This document shows, piece by piece, positions 29,256 to 38,076 of a DNA stretch of 64,000 nt. Source of the DNA: Danxiaibacter flavus (GTDB lineage: Bacteria > Bacteroidota > Bacteroidia > Chitinophagales > Chitinophagaceae). A model generated the notes under the pieces. The model had not been told where the DNA came from. It ran no database searches and worked only from the letters and a program-made list of their open reading frames with translations. The translations under genes and the position numbers were made by a program. Within the stretch, counting starts at the first letter, position 1, and the number at the start of each line of letters is the position of its first letter. The stretch is taken from positions 1,178,001 through 1,242,000 of the forward strand of contig NZ_JAULBC010000002.1 in the NCBI RefSeq assembly GCF_041060425.1, given 5' to 3'.

Positions 29256-29813
29256 ATGAGCTACGAATTTTCGGATGGCTATAAAATAAGAGACCAGTCT
29301 GCAACACATTTTCTTACATTCACAATCATGGGATGGATAGATATTTTTTCGAGGCAGGTCTATAAAGATATTTTATTGGACTGCTTAAATCATTGTCGCA
29401 AATACAAAAGCTTAAAAGTTGGTGCATACGTTATTATGACCAATCATGTCCATTTCATCTGGCAGGCGCCGAACAACAATTTAAGTGACATAATCCGCGA
29501 TTTTAAAAGCTTTTCAAGTAAACAAATGATAAGCGCAATTCAGCGAGAAAAAGAAAGCAGGAAAGACTGGCTGATCTACATGTTTGATTTTTATGCAAAC
29601 AGAACGAACAATAATAAATTTTTTAAAGTATGGACCGGCAACAATCATCCTGAAGAAATTTACGGTCAGCCATTTATGATGACAAAACTTAATTACATTC
29701 ACAACAATCCGGTAAGAGCGGGTATAGTCGCAGAGCCGTCGCATTATTTATACAGCAGCGCGACGAACTATGAGGGGAAGAAAGGATTGATTGATATTGA
29801 TTTTCTTTATTGA
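29256..29813 (+). CDS. RAYT / Y1-family REP-associated transposase
   Basis: A 185-residue single-strand transposase of the IS200/IS605-related RAYT class. The HUH motif is H64-V-H66 in MTNHVHFIW. The conserved C-terminal motif LNYIHNNPVRAG contains the probable nicking tyrosine Y147. The gene is intact. It is bracketed by a pair of direct 51-base REP-like repeats, with a degenerate inverted third copy downstream, the usual arrangement for RAYTs and their REP substrates. RAYT proteins bind and cleave REP hairpins; whether this one is still active is unknown. It splits the A2M-pbpC pair. Confidence 0.93.
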   Translation: MSYEFSDGYKIRDQSATHFLTFTIMGWIDIFSRQVYKDILLDCLNHCRKYKSLKVGAYVIMTNHVHFIWQAPNNNLSDIIRDFKSFSSKQMISAIQREKESRKDWLIYMFDFYANRTNNNKFFKVWTGNNHPEEIYGQPFMMTKLNYIHNNPVRAGIVAEPSHYLYSSATNYEGKKGLIDIDFLY

Positions 29814-29841
29814 AGATGTTTGAAAATCGCCGGAGGTGATA

Positions 29842-29876
29842 GAGTAAGACCACGCAGCCTGGAGGCCGCGCGGAGC
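29842..29876 (-). repeat. Degenerate inverted REP-like copy
   Basis: Read on the minus strand, this segment resembles the REP unit: GAGTAAGnC..GC.GCCTGGAGGC..CGC.GAGC on the plus strand against the reverse complement of 29122-29157. Together with the downstream direct copy it forms an inverted pair, as in BIMEs. Confidence 0.55.
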
Positions 29877-29895
29877 AAAGTATTCGCTTGTTCAC

Positions 29896-29946
29896 GCTCT
29901 GCGAAGCCTCCTGGCTTCGCAGCCTTACTTTATCGCTTGTAGCGAT
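29896..29946 (+). repeat. REP-like repeat, downstream copy of RAYT
   Basis: Same orientation as 29122-29172 with three substitutions. The centre of the first hairpin reads TCCT instead of TCCA. The pbpC ATG is only 9 bases after it, so pbpC transcription must cross the element or start within it. Confidence 0.8.
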
Positions 29947-29955
29947 CTAATTTAA

Positions 29956-32360
29956 ATGAAAAAACTACCCACACATATCATCAACTATTTCAAAAATCTG
30001 TCTATCAAGGGCAAGATTAAATGGAGCTGTTTTATCATTTTATTGATAGGCTTTTGGTTGTCCATCCCCCGCCATCTTTTCGAAACGCCCACATCGTTTG
30101 TCATTACAGATAAAAATGGCACCTTACTAAACGCATACATCGCGCAAGATGGCCAATGGCGCTTTCCCTACGACAAAGATGTTCCTGAAAAATTTATCCG
30201 GTGTATTACAACATTTGAAGACAAACGTTTTTTCTATCATCCGGGTGTTGATCCTTTTGCCTTTAGCAGAGCAGTGTGGCAGAATATTCGAAACAAAGGA
30301 GTGGTAAGCGGCGGCAGTACATTAACCATGCAGGTGATCCGCATGAGTCGCGGTAGCAAGAGCAGAAATATCTGGAACAAACTTATTGAAAGTGTTCTTG
30401 CAGTACGACTGGAATGCAGCTATAAAAAGAAATCAATCCTGGCTTTATATGCGTCTAATGCGCCTTTTGGAAGTAACGTAGTGGGGCTTGACGCTGCAGC
30501 CTGGCGCTATTTTGGTAGAAGCGCCAACCAGTTAAGCTGGGGTGAAATGGCTTCGCTTGCAGTGTTACCAAATGCTCCTTCACTTATTCATCCCGGTAAG
30601 AATGAACACGAACTGCTGAGAAAAAGAAATGAACTGCTTGATAAACTCGTTGCGAACAAAACAATTGATGCAACCACATGCGAGTTGTCAAAAATGGAAC
30701 CACTGCCAGGCGCCCCCAAACCTTTACCGCAATTGGCTCCTCACCTATTGGATCGCTTCAAAAAAGATTACGGATCACTGCAAAAAATGACCCGGAAATA
30801 ACAACAGGTCTTCATTCTACGCTGGATGCAACTATTCAGCAGCAGGTAAATAGTATCTTATGGCAGCATCATTTGCAGTTGCAAGGGAACCAGATAAAAA
30901 ATGCAGCTGCAATGGTGATGGAAGTAGAAACGGGAAACATTCTTGCATACGTGGGAAATGTCTATAACACCGAAGATTCATTGCTAGAAAGTCATGTTGA
31001 TGTATTGGCATCTAAACGCAGTCCGGGTAGTACCTTAAAGCCCATTCTTTATGCATCTTTATTAGCCGAAGGAAAATTTTTGCCGCGTCAGTTAGTACCT
31101 GACATTCCAACACAATTAAACGGCTACTCGCCGGAAAATTTTGATCTCGGTTACGACGGAGCGGTTCCCGCAAACCGCGCGCTGGCCAGAAGTTTGAATA
31201 TCCCGGCAGTAAAAATGTTGCAGCAATACAAGTATCAGCGCTTTTATAATGTGTTAAAACAATGCGGGTTTACAACGCTGAATAAATCGGCCGACAATTA
31301 TGGCATGAGCCTGATCCTGGGCGGATGTGAAATTTCTCCATTTGAGCTTGCCGGTGTTTATAGCAGCATGGCGAGAATGTATATGCATGAAAAAAAGAAC
31401 AAAGGAAAATGGAACGACGACGACTGGTTTATGCCTGTGTATACAGCAGGTAAGCCAACCAAATCAATTACAGAAGGTAATCCGCTATTTGATTATCCGG
31501 CTTTGTGGCACACATTCAACGCCATGAATGAGGTAATGCGGCCAGGAGAGGAAGGCTTGTGGGGGCTGTTTTCTTCCGCTCAGCGTATCGCCTGGAAAAC
31601 GGGTACCAGCTTCGGATTCAGAGATGGCTGGGCTGTCGGTTTCACTAAAAAATACTGTGTGGTTGTTTGGGTTGGAAATACAACAGGCGAAGGCCGGCCC
31701 GACCTTACCGGGATAAATACCGCCGCTCCTATCCTGTTTGAAATTTTCCGGTTATTGCCAAGGTCAAATTGGTTTGATTCACCTTCATCCGGGTTTATAT
31801 ACATGCCTGTTTGCCGGAAATCCGGGTATAAAGCTGGACCGGATTGTGAAGGTGCGGATACCATCCTGGTTTCTTCAAACGCTGTCAATGCCGCCATCTG
31901 TCCTTATCATCGCGTGATCCATCTGGATAAGTCCGGAACTTACCGCGTTACCGAAGCATGCGAATCTCCGGCTACGATGATTCACAAACCATGGTTCATT
32001 CTGCCACCAACCATGGAATACTATTATAAAACCAGGCACTCGGAATACAAGACTTTACCCGCGTTTATGCCGGGCTGCCAGAACGAGTCAGTGAAACCGC
32101 TGGAAATTATTTATCCGGAAGAAGGTGCAAGAATTTATGTCCCGATTGAAATAAGCGGCGAAAAAGGCCGCACCATTCTCAAAGCCACGCATCGCAACAA
32201 CGGGATAAAACTATTCTGGCACCTGGATGATGAATACATTGGAACCACTATCCAGTTTCACCAAATTGCGGCGAACCCTGCACCGGGAAAACATGTTTTG
32301 ACAATTGTTGATGAAAATGGCGAGACAGTGAGCAGAGGCTTTGAGATAGAAGCGAAGTAG
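29956..32360 (+). pseudogene. pbpC: Penicillin-binding protein 1C, frameshifted
   Basis: A bifunctional murein synthase in two overlapping frames. The first (29956-30801) has a membrane span (IKWSCFIILLIGFWLSIP) and the GT51 glycosyltransferase domain with catalytic E88 in FEDKRFFYHPG and GGSTLTMQ. The second (productive from about 30785 to 32360) has the transpeptidase SxxK serine (31029-31031, SPGSTLKP), the KTG box WKTGTSFGFRDG and a C-terminal BiPBP_C domain. A lost A in the six-A run at 30782-30787 explains the break: one more A would join GSLQK to NDPEITTG. Full length would be about 801 residues, near the family norm. It is either a recent pseudogene or a homopolymer read error. It is the usual partner of the A2M gene upstream. 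Confidence 0.85.
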
Positions 32361-32482
32361 CTGTCAGCGATCAGCTATCAGCTTTTAGCCCCTGGAGCGA
32401 AGGTCAAATCTTCCTTAACTAAATGACATTGGAGCGAAGGTGAAGAGAATATATTATTGGTAACGGCCGTCCCTGAACTATG
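32361..32482. repeat. Degenerate first unit of repeat array
   Basis: It begins CAGCTATCAGCTTTTAGCCCC, like the two full units that follow, and contains GAATATATTATTGGTAACGG near its end, matching their centre. It diverges elsewhere. No gene is present. Confidence 0.55.
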
Positions 32483-32748
32483 TAGCTATCAGCTTTTAGC
32501 CTTTGGCGCGAAGGAGAACCCAATATATTGTTATTAGCCGCGATCCTTGGACTACCCATGCAGATATAAGATCGGAACGATGAAGTGATTGCGACGCAAC
32601 AGGCGACGCTATGAATAGCTATCAGCTTTTAGCCTTTAGCTCGAAGTAGAACCCAATAAATTGTTATTAGCCGCCATCCTTGGACTATCCATGTAGATAT
32701 AAGATCGGAACGATGAAGTGATTGCGACGCAACAGGCGATGCTATGAA
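32483..32748. repeat. 133-base tandem duplication upstream of secA
   Basis: Two direct copies, 32483-32615 and 32616-32748, differ at about eight positions by eye. Each starts TAGCTATCAGCTTTTAGCC and ends GCAACAGGCGAnGCTATGAA, with the shared stretch AGATCGGAACGATGAAGTGA inside. The remaining gap to 33019 contains AGCTAATAGCTGATAGC words (32870-32905) and the secA promoter candidate. Confidence 0.9.
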
Positions 32749-32910
32749 AAACAGTAGCTGGTACTCAATAAAAAAATTATGTTTCTAAGCCTCAAAAAAT
32801 GAATGTAGCAACTTCGGCCAACTGGGTTTTAGCGCTAAAATATTGTGAACATCTTCAAAATTGGACTAGGCTAATAGCTAATAGCTGATAGCTGACAGCT
32901 AATAATGCAC

Positions 32911-32918
32911 TACCTTTG
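32911..32918 (+). promoter_or_regulatory. Candidate -7 promoter box of secA
   Basis: TACCTTTG matches TAnnTTTG exactly, 101 bases before the secA ATG. A second, looser box (TAATTTTTG, 32971-32979) is closer. No TTTG -33 is obvious for either. Confidence 0.4.
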
Positions 32919-33019
32919 ACGCCCTTGGACGAATTATTCTGCCATTTTGACCATGAGGGTTTTGGTTGCATAATTTTTGACCAGTAATCTTTTTTTAAAC
33001 ATAATAGCCATATAATTAT

Positions 33020-36000
33020 ATGTTAGGTTTTTTAAGCAAACTGCTAGGAGGCAACAAAAGCGAAAAGGATGTCAAGCAGATAGAACCTGTCATCAGGCAG
33101 GTAAACGAGCATTTCAGCAGGTTTCAGAGCCTGTCTAACGATGAGCTAAGAGGCAAAACTGTTGAATTCAAGCAGAGAATAACAGCGCATTTGTCTTCTA
33201 TTGATAGTGATATCGAGCAGAAAAAACAGGCGGCAGAAAATCTTCCGGAAGATGACATTCAGTCAAAAGACGTTCTATATCAGGAAATTGACGCACTGAA
33301 AAAAGACCGCGACAAAAAAATTGAAGAAGCACTGAATGAAATCATGCCCGAAGCGTTTGCTGTTGTAAAAGAAACTGCGCGCAGGTTTAAGGAAAACACC
33401 GAAGTTGTTTCTACAGCAACAGATCTTGATAGGAATCTAAGCGTTCAAAAAGACTATATCACCATAAACGGTGAATCTTCCATATTTAAAAATTCATGGA
33501 CCGCAGCTGGCGGACAGGTTACCTGGAACATGGTTCACTACGATGTTCAGCTGATCGGCGGTGCTGTGCTTCACCAGGGTAAGATCGCTGAAATGGCTAC
33601 GGGTGAAGGTAAAACGCTTGTTTCCACCCTGCCTGCTTATCTGAATGCACTAGCCGGTGAAGGTGTTCACGTGGTTACAGTGAATGATTACCTGGCACGT
33701 CGTGACTCTGAGTGGAACGGTCCTATTTTCGAATGGCTTGGCCTGACTGTAGATTGTATTGACAAACATCAGCCCAATACATCTGCGCGCCGCAATGCTT
33801 ACATGGCGGATATTACCTACGGTACAAATAACGAATTTGGTTTTGACTATCTCCGCGATAACATGGTCCACAACCCGGATGAGATGGTTCAACGTAAGCA
33901 CCATTTTGCGATGGTGGATGAGGTGGACTCCGTATTGATTGATGACGCAAGAACACCGTTGATCATTTCCGGTCCGATTGGCCGTGATGATAATACCCAG
34001 CAATTCTTCGATCTGAAACCAAGAATCGAAAAATTGGTTGAAGCGCAAAAACGCGCGACCAACCTGTTTTTAAATGAAGCAAAAAAGAAAATAGCCGAAG
34101 GCAACGACGATCCTAAAGATGGAGGTCTGGCTTTGTATCGTGCATTCCGTGGCTTACCGAAGAACAGTGCTTTGATCAAATTCCTGAGTGAGCCGGGTAT
34201 GCGTGTGAAGCTGCAGAAATCTGAAAACTATTACCTGGCGGATCAGCAACGCGAAATGCCTAAAGCTGACGCTGAACTGTTTTTCTATATTGACGAAAAA
34301 AATAATTCAGTTGAATTAACCGATAAGGGTATTCAGTTGATCACGGGTTCTGGTGAAGATCCTAACTTCTTCGTGATTCCGGATATTGGTGTCGATCTCG
34401 CTGCTATTGATAATTCAGGAGGTGCAACAGAAGAAAAATTGCATCAAAAAGAAGCATTGTTGAATGATTACGCCGTTAAAGCTGATCGTATCCACACTGT
34501 TCAGCAGTTGTTAAAGGCCTACACGCTTTTCGATAAGGATGTTGAATACGTCGTAATGGAAGGTGCGGTAAAGATCGTTGACGAACAGACAGGCCGTATT
34601 ATGGAGGGCCGTCGTTACAGCGATGGTTTACACCAGGCAATTGAAGCGAAAGAGAATGTAAAGATTGAAGCTACTACACAAACTTATGCAACAATCACTT
34701 TGCAAAACTTCTTCCGTATGTACCACAAGCTTGCGGGCATGACCGGTACAGCGGAAACAGAGGCTGCAGAGTTCTGGAGCATCTACAAACTGGATGTAGT
34801 TACAATTCCTACCAACATACCTGTAACAAGAAAAGACGAACACGATCTTATCTATAAAACCAAGAAAGAAAAATACACAGCTATTGTTGATAAGATAGTT
34901 GAATTAAAAGATGCCGGGCGTCCTGTTCTGGTGGGTACAACATCTGTAGAAGTGAGTGAATTACTGAGCCGTATCCTACGCCAGAAACAAATTGCGCACA
35001 ATGTGTTAAACGCCAAGCAGCACGCGAAAGAAGCACAGATTGTAGCTGAAGCAGGTTTAGCTGGCGCTGTTACCATTGCCACCAACATGGCCGGTCGTGG
35101 TACGGATATTAAGCTTGGACCTGGTGTTAAAGATGCTGGTGGTCTGGCAATTATAGGTACTGAAAGACACGACAGCCGTCGTGTGGACAGGCAGTTACGC
35201 GGTCGTGCCGGTCGTCAGGGAGATCCGGGATCTTCTCAGTTCTATGTATCCCTGGAAGATGATCTGATGCGTATGTTTGGTAGTGACCGTATTGCTAAAG
35301 TGATGGATTTTGCGGGTTACAAGGAAGGCGAAGTGATTCAGCACAGCATGATCACCAAATCAATTGAAAGAGCACAGAAAAAAGTAGAAGAAAACAACTA
35401 CGGTATCCGTAAACGGTTGTTGGAATACGATGATGTAATGAACAAACAACGTACGGTTATCTATACAAAACGTAACCACGCGCTGTTTGGCGAACGTCTT
35501 GCGCTTGATCTTGACAACGCGATTTATGATGTTGCAGAAGGCCTGATCAATACTTTCAAAGAAAACAATGACTACGAAGGATTCAAATTGGAAGCAATTA
35601 TCAACTTCGGTCTGGACACAGTAATAACTCAGGATGAATTTGGTAAGTCAAATGCACAGCAACTGACAGATAAATTATACCATGAGGCTTCAGAGAATTA
35701 CCTCCGCCGCAAGCACAACATCATGCAGAATGCATTGCCTGTATTCCAGAATATAAGGGAAACACAGGGCGCGCATATCGAGAATGTAGTTGTGCCGTTT
35801 ACTGATGGAAGAAGGGGCTTGCAGGTATTGTCTAACCTGGATAAAACCATACAAACCGGTGGTGCTGAATTAACCAATGCATTGGAGCGCACCATCACGC
35901 TGGCGTTTATTGATGATGCATGGAAAGAACATCTGCGTTCTATGGACGATCTGAAACAAAGCGTTCAGACAGCTTACTATGAACAAAAAGATCCATTGGT

Positions 36001-36343
36001 TATCTACAAACAGGAAGCTTACATGCTCTTCAAACAAATGGATAGCACTGTAAACAAGGACATTGTTAACTTCCTGAGTCATGGTGATATTCCTGTTGAA
36101 CAGGCTGACAACGGCCAGATAAAAGCCGGAAGAGAGCAAAGGACAGACATGAGCAATATGCATGTTAACAAAGCTCAAATTGATGAAAGAGGCAATGACT
36201 ATGCAGCAAATGAAAATGACTATTATGATCCTACTCCGGTAAAACAGGAACCCGTAAAGGTTGGTCCGAAAATAGGCAGAAACGACCCATGCCCTTGCGG
36301 TAGTGGTAAGAAGTATAAGAACTGCCACGGGAAAGACCTGTAA
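33020..36343 (+). CDS. secA: Protein translocase ATPase SecA
   Basis: The motor that drives preproteins through SecYEG. At 1107 residues it is longer than E. coli SecA (901), as is usual in Bacteroidota, where insertions occur in the N-terminal region and in NBD1 (here about residues 60-110 and 345-470). Visible motifs: MATGEGKTLVSTLPAYLNAL (Walker A), VDEVDSVLIDDARTPL (Walker B / DEAD region), ATNMAGRGTDI and GRAGRQGDPGSS (NBD2). The C-terminal zinc-binding tail reads GRNDPCPCGSGKKYKNCHG and should bind SecB or ribosomes. It is monocistronic, with a strong terminator at 36436. Confidence 0.97.
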   Translation: MLGFLSKLLGGNKSEKDVKQIEPVIRQVNEHFSRFQSLSNDELRGKTVEFKQRITAHLSSIDSDIEQKKQAAENLPEDDIQSKDVLYQEIDALKKDRDKKIEEALNEIMPEAFAVVKETARRFKENTEVVSTATDLDRNLSVQKDYITINGESSIFKNSWTAAGGQVTWNMVHYDVQLIGGAVLHQGKIAEMATGEGKTLVSTLPAYLNALAGEGVHVVTVNDYLARRDSEWNGPIFEWLGLTVDCIDKHQPNTSARRNAYMADITYGTNNEFGFDYLRDNMVHNPDEMVQRKHHFAMVDEVDSVLIDDARTPLIISGPIGRDDNTQQFFDLKPRIEKLVEAQKRATNLFLNEAKKKIAEGNDDPKDGGLALYRAFRGLPKNSALIKFLSEPGMRVKLQKSENYYLADQQREMPKADAELFFYIDEKNNSVELTDKGIQLITGSGEDPNFFVIPDIGVDLAAIDNSGGATEEKLHQKEALLNDYAVKADRIHTVQQLLKAYTLFDKDVEYVVMEGAVKIVDEQTGRIMEGRRYSDGLHQAIEAKENVKIEATTQTYATITLQNFFRMYHKLAGMTGTAETEAAEFWSIYKLDVVTIPTNIPVTRKDEHDLIYKTKKEKYTAIVDKIVELKDAGRPVLVGTTSVEVSELLSRILRQKQIAHNVLNAKQHAKEAQIVAEAGLAGAVTIATNMAGRGTDIKLGPGVKDAGGLAIIGTERHDSRRVDRQLRGRAGRQGDPGSSQFYVSLEDDLMRMFGSDRIAKVMDFAGYKEGEVIQHSMITKSIERAQKKVEENNYGIRKRLLEYDDVMNKQRTVIYTKRNHALFGERLALDLDNAIYDVAEGLINTFKENNDYEGFKLEAIINFGLDTVITQDEFGKSNAQQLTDKLYHEASENYLRRKHNIMQNALPVFQNIRETQGAHIENVVVPFTDGRRGLQVLSNLDKTIQTGGAELTNALERTITLAFIDDAWKEHLRSMDDLKQSVQTAYYEQKDPLVIYKQEAYMLFKQMDSTVNKDIVNFLSHGDIPVEQADNGQIKAGREQRTDMSNMHVNKAQIDERGNDYAANENDYYDPTPVKQEPVKVGPKIGRNDPCPCGSGKKYKNCHGKDL

Positions 36344-36412
36344 CTGAAATGTATGATGTTAGATGTACGGTGTACGATGTACGATGTACGATGTAATATG
36401 TACGATGTAATA
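36344..36412. repeat. Word-type repeats (ATGTACGATGTACG) after secA
   Basis: At least six copies of a 9-base word near ATGTACGAT follow the secA stop, built on the palindrome GTAC. The same word, mostly in reverse complement, is found at 54797-54826 and 55257-55320. The whole gap 36344-36682 has no gene. Confidence 0.75.
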
Positions 36413-36435
36413 TTGCGAAAGCATTATAGATAATG

Positions 36436-36463
36436 AGCCGCTCGATTGAGCGGCTTTTTTATT
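36436..36463 (+). terminator. Terminator of secA
   Basis: AGCCGCTC pairs with GAGCGGCT across a GATT loop and is followed by TTTTTATTT. A textbook rho-independent terminator. Confidence 0.85.
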
Positions 36464-36602
36464 TGATTTGAAATTTGAGATTTGAAATTTGAAATGGATG
36501 GCAACGCAGTTGCATCAAAACTAACCACAGAGTTATAGGAGTTTTTTCACAGAGCCCAGGCCCCGCACCTCATTTTCAATTGTCAAATTTCAATTCTCAA
36601 TT
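36461..36602. repeat. Mixed word repeats before glyA
   Basis: 36461-36495 carries the ATTTGAAATTTGAGATTTGA family; 36570-36602 carries the TTTTCAATTGTCAAATTTC family. Between them is unique sequence without a reading frame. Confidence 0.6.
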
Positions 36603-36633
36603 AATTCAACCGTTCAACTTTATTAAGTTCCAC

Positions 36634-36664
36634 TTTGCCCTCTCCCCGTTAAGAGCTATTTTTG
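36634..36664 (+). promoter_or_regulatory. Promoter of glyA
   Basis: TTTG (36634-36637), 19 bases, then TATTTTTG (36657-36664): a perfect match to the Bacteroidota -33/-7 consensus. It gives a leader of about 13-15 bases before the ATG at 36683. A TTG start proposed at 36662 would fall inside the -7 box and can be dismissed. Confidence 0.8.
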
Positions 36665-36682
36665 CGGCAAATTTCAAAACAA

Positions 36683-37966
36683 ATGCAAAGAGACACTTTG
36701 GTTTTCGATCTTATCCGCAAGGAATTGGAGCGTCAACGTCATGGAATTGAACTGATTGCCTCCGAGAACTTCACCAGCACGCAGGTAATGCAGGCCATGG
36801 GAAATGTAATGACCAACAAATATGCTGAAGGTTATCCCGGCAGACGTTATTATGGTGGCTGCGAAATCGTTGACCAGACTGAGCAACTTGCAATCGACCG
36901 TTTGAAACAGATCTTTAACCTGGAATACGCTAACGTTCAACCACATAGCGGTGCACAAGCGAATGCTGCGGTTGCTTTGGCTGTATTACAGCCAGGCGAC
37001 ACGACGCTTGGTCTTGACCTGAGCATGGGCGGCCACCTTACGCACGGTTCACCCGTTAACTATTCCGGTAAATTATATAACGCCCAGTTTTACGGCGTTG
37101 GAAAAGAAGATGGACGTGTAGATTACGATCAGCTGGAAGCGAGAGCCCGCGAAGTAAAACCTAAATTGATCATATGCGGCGCCAGCGCTTACAGCCGCGA
37201 CTGGGATTATGCACGTATCCGTAAAGTAGCCGATGAAGTTGGCGCGTTGGTTATGGCAGACATCGCTCACCCTGCAGGTTTGATCGCTAAGAAATTGTTG
37301 AATGATCCTTTTGATCATTGCCATATCGTAACATCTACTACACACAAAACTTTACGCGGACCCCGCGGTGGTATCATCATGATGCGTAAAGATTTCGAAA
37401 ACCCATGGGGACATAAAGATCCTAAAGGCAATATCAGAATGATGAGCAGCTTGCTGGATCTGGCAGTTTTTCCAGGCATTCAGGGTGGTCCGTTAGAACA
37501 CGTGATCGCTGCAAAAGCTATTGCTTTCGGAGAAATATTAAGTGATGAATACACGCAGTATGCCCACCAGGTAGTTAAGAATGCCCAGGCTATGGCTAAA
37601 GCTTTTGTTGAAAAAGAATACCAGATCATCAGCGGCGGCACGGATAACCACCTGATGCTGATCGATCTTCGCAATAAAAACATCAGTGGTAAAAAGGCTG
37701 AGCAGGTGCTTGTTCAGGCTGATATTACCGCTAACAAAAACATGGTTCCTTACGATGATAAGAGCGCTTTCGTTACCAGCGGTGTACGTTTTGGTGTTGC
37801 AGCCATCACAACCCGCGGTATGAAAGAAGAACACATGCAGTTTGTAGTAAATGCAATTGACAATGTGTTAATGAATGCGGATGATGCGGCTGTTATTAAC
37901 ACCGTAAGAAAACAGGTAAATGAATTTATGGATCAGTTCGCTTTATATCCGGACTGGGGAATTTAG
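36683..37966 (+). CDS. glyA: Serine hydroxymethyltransferase
   Basis: A PLP enzyme that converts serine and tetrahydrofolate to glycine and methylene-THF, the main source of one-carbon units. Starting at the ATG 36683 it has 427 residues, normal for the family, and begins MQRDTLVFDLI. The PLP lysine is K222 in TSTTHKTLRGPRGG; ELIASENFTS and GYPGRRYYGG are also diagnostic. The open frame begins earlier at a TTG (36662), but that lies within the promoter. Monocistronic, convergent with the flavoprotein gene. Confidence 0.97.
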   Translation: MQRDTLVFDLIRKELERQRHGIELIASENFTSTQVMQAMGNVMTNKYAEGYPGRRYYGGCEIVDQTEQLAIDRLKQIFNLEYANVQPHSGAQANAAVALAVLQPGDTTLGLDLSMGGHLTHGSPVNYSGKLYNAQFYGVGKEDGRVDYDQLEARAREVKPKLIICGASAYSRDWDYARIRKVADEVGALVMADIAHPAGLIAKKLLNDPFDHCHIVTSTTHKTLRGPRGGIIMMRKDFENPWGHKDPKGNIRMMSSLLDLAVFPGIQGGPLEHVIAAKAIAFGEILSDEYTQYAHQVVKNAQAMAKAFVEKEYQIISGGTDNHLMLIDLRNKNISGKKAEQVLVQADITANKNMVPYDDKSAFVTSGVRFGVAAITTRGMKEEHMQFVVNAIDNVLMNADDAAVINTVRKQVNEFMDQFALYPDWGI

Positions 37967-37991
37967 TTTTTTTGAAGTCCCACCAGGTAAG

Positions 37992-38029
37992 CAAGCCCAT
38001 GTACGTTAAGTATGTGGGTTTGTTGTTTT
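37992..38029. terminator. Terminator between glyA and the flavoprotein gene
   Basis: A 13-pair stem, CAAGCCCATGTAC with GTATGTGGGTTTG including G-U pairs, loop GTTAA, then TTGTTTTG. It ends glyA and may also end the convergent transcript. Confidence 0.7.
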
Positions 38030-38076
38030 GGGGACCGGCTGAAGAAGTCGCTCCGCGAAGCCATTATTTAAAAGGG

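Noticed and set aside
30776..30800. Programmed -1 ribosomal frameshift in pbpC
   Set aside because: The in-frame heptamer A-AAA-ATG does not fit the X-XXY-YYZ slippery pattern and no strong downstream hairpin was seen; a lost A is simpler.
36662..36682. TTG start for glyA
   Set aside because: The codon lies inside the -7 promoter box; the family N-terminus begins at the ATG 36683.
38036..38070. Possible extra REP-like copy (GCTCCGCGAAGCC)
   Set aside because: Only about 13 bases resemble the RAYT repeat and the paired half is missing, so chance similarity cannot be excluded.
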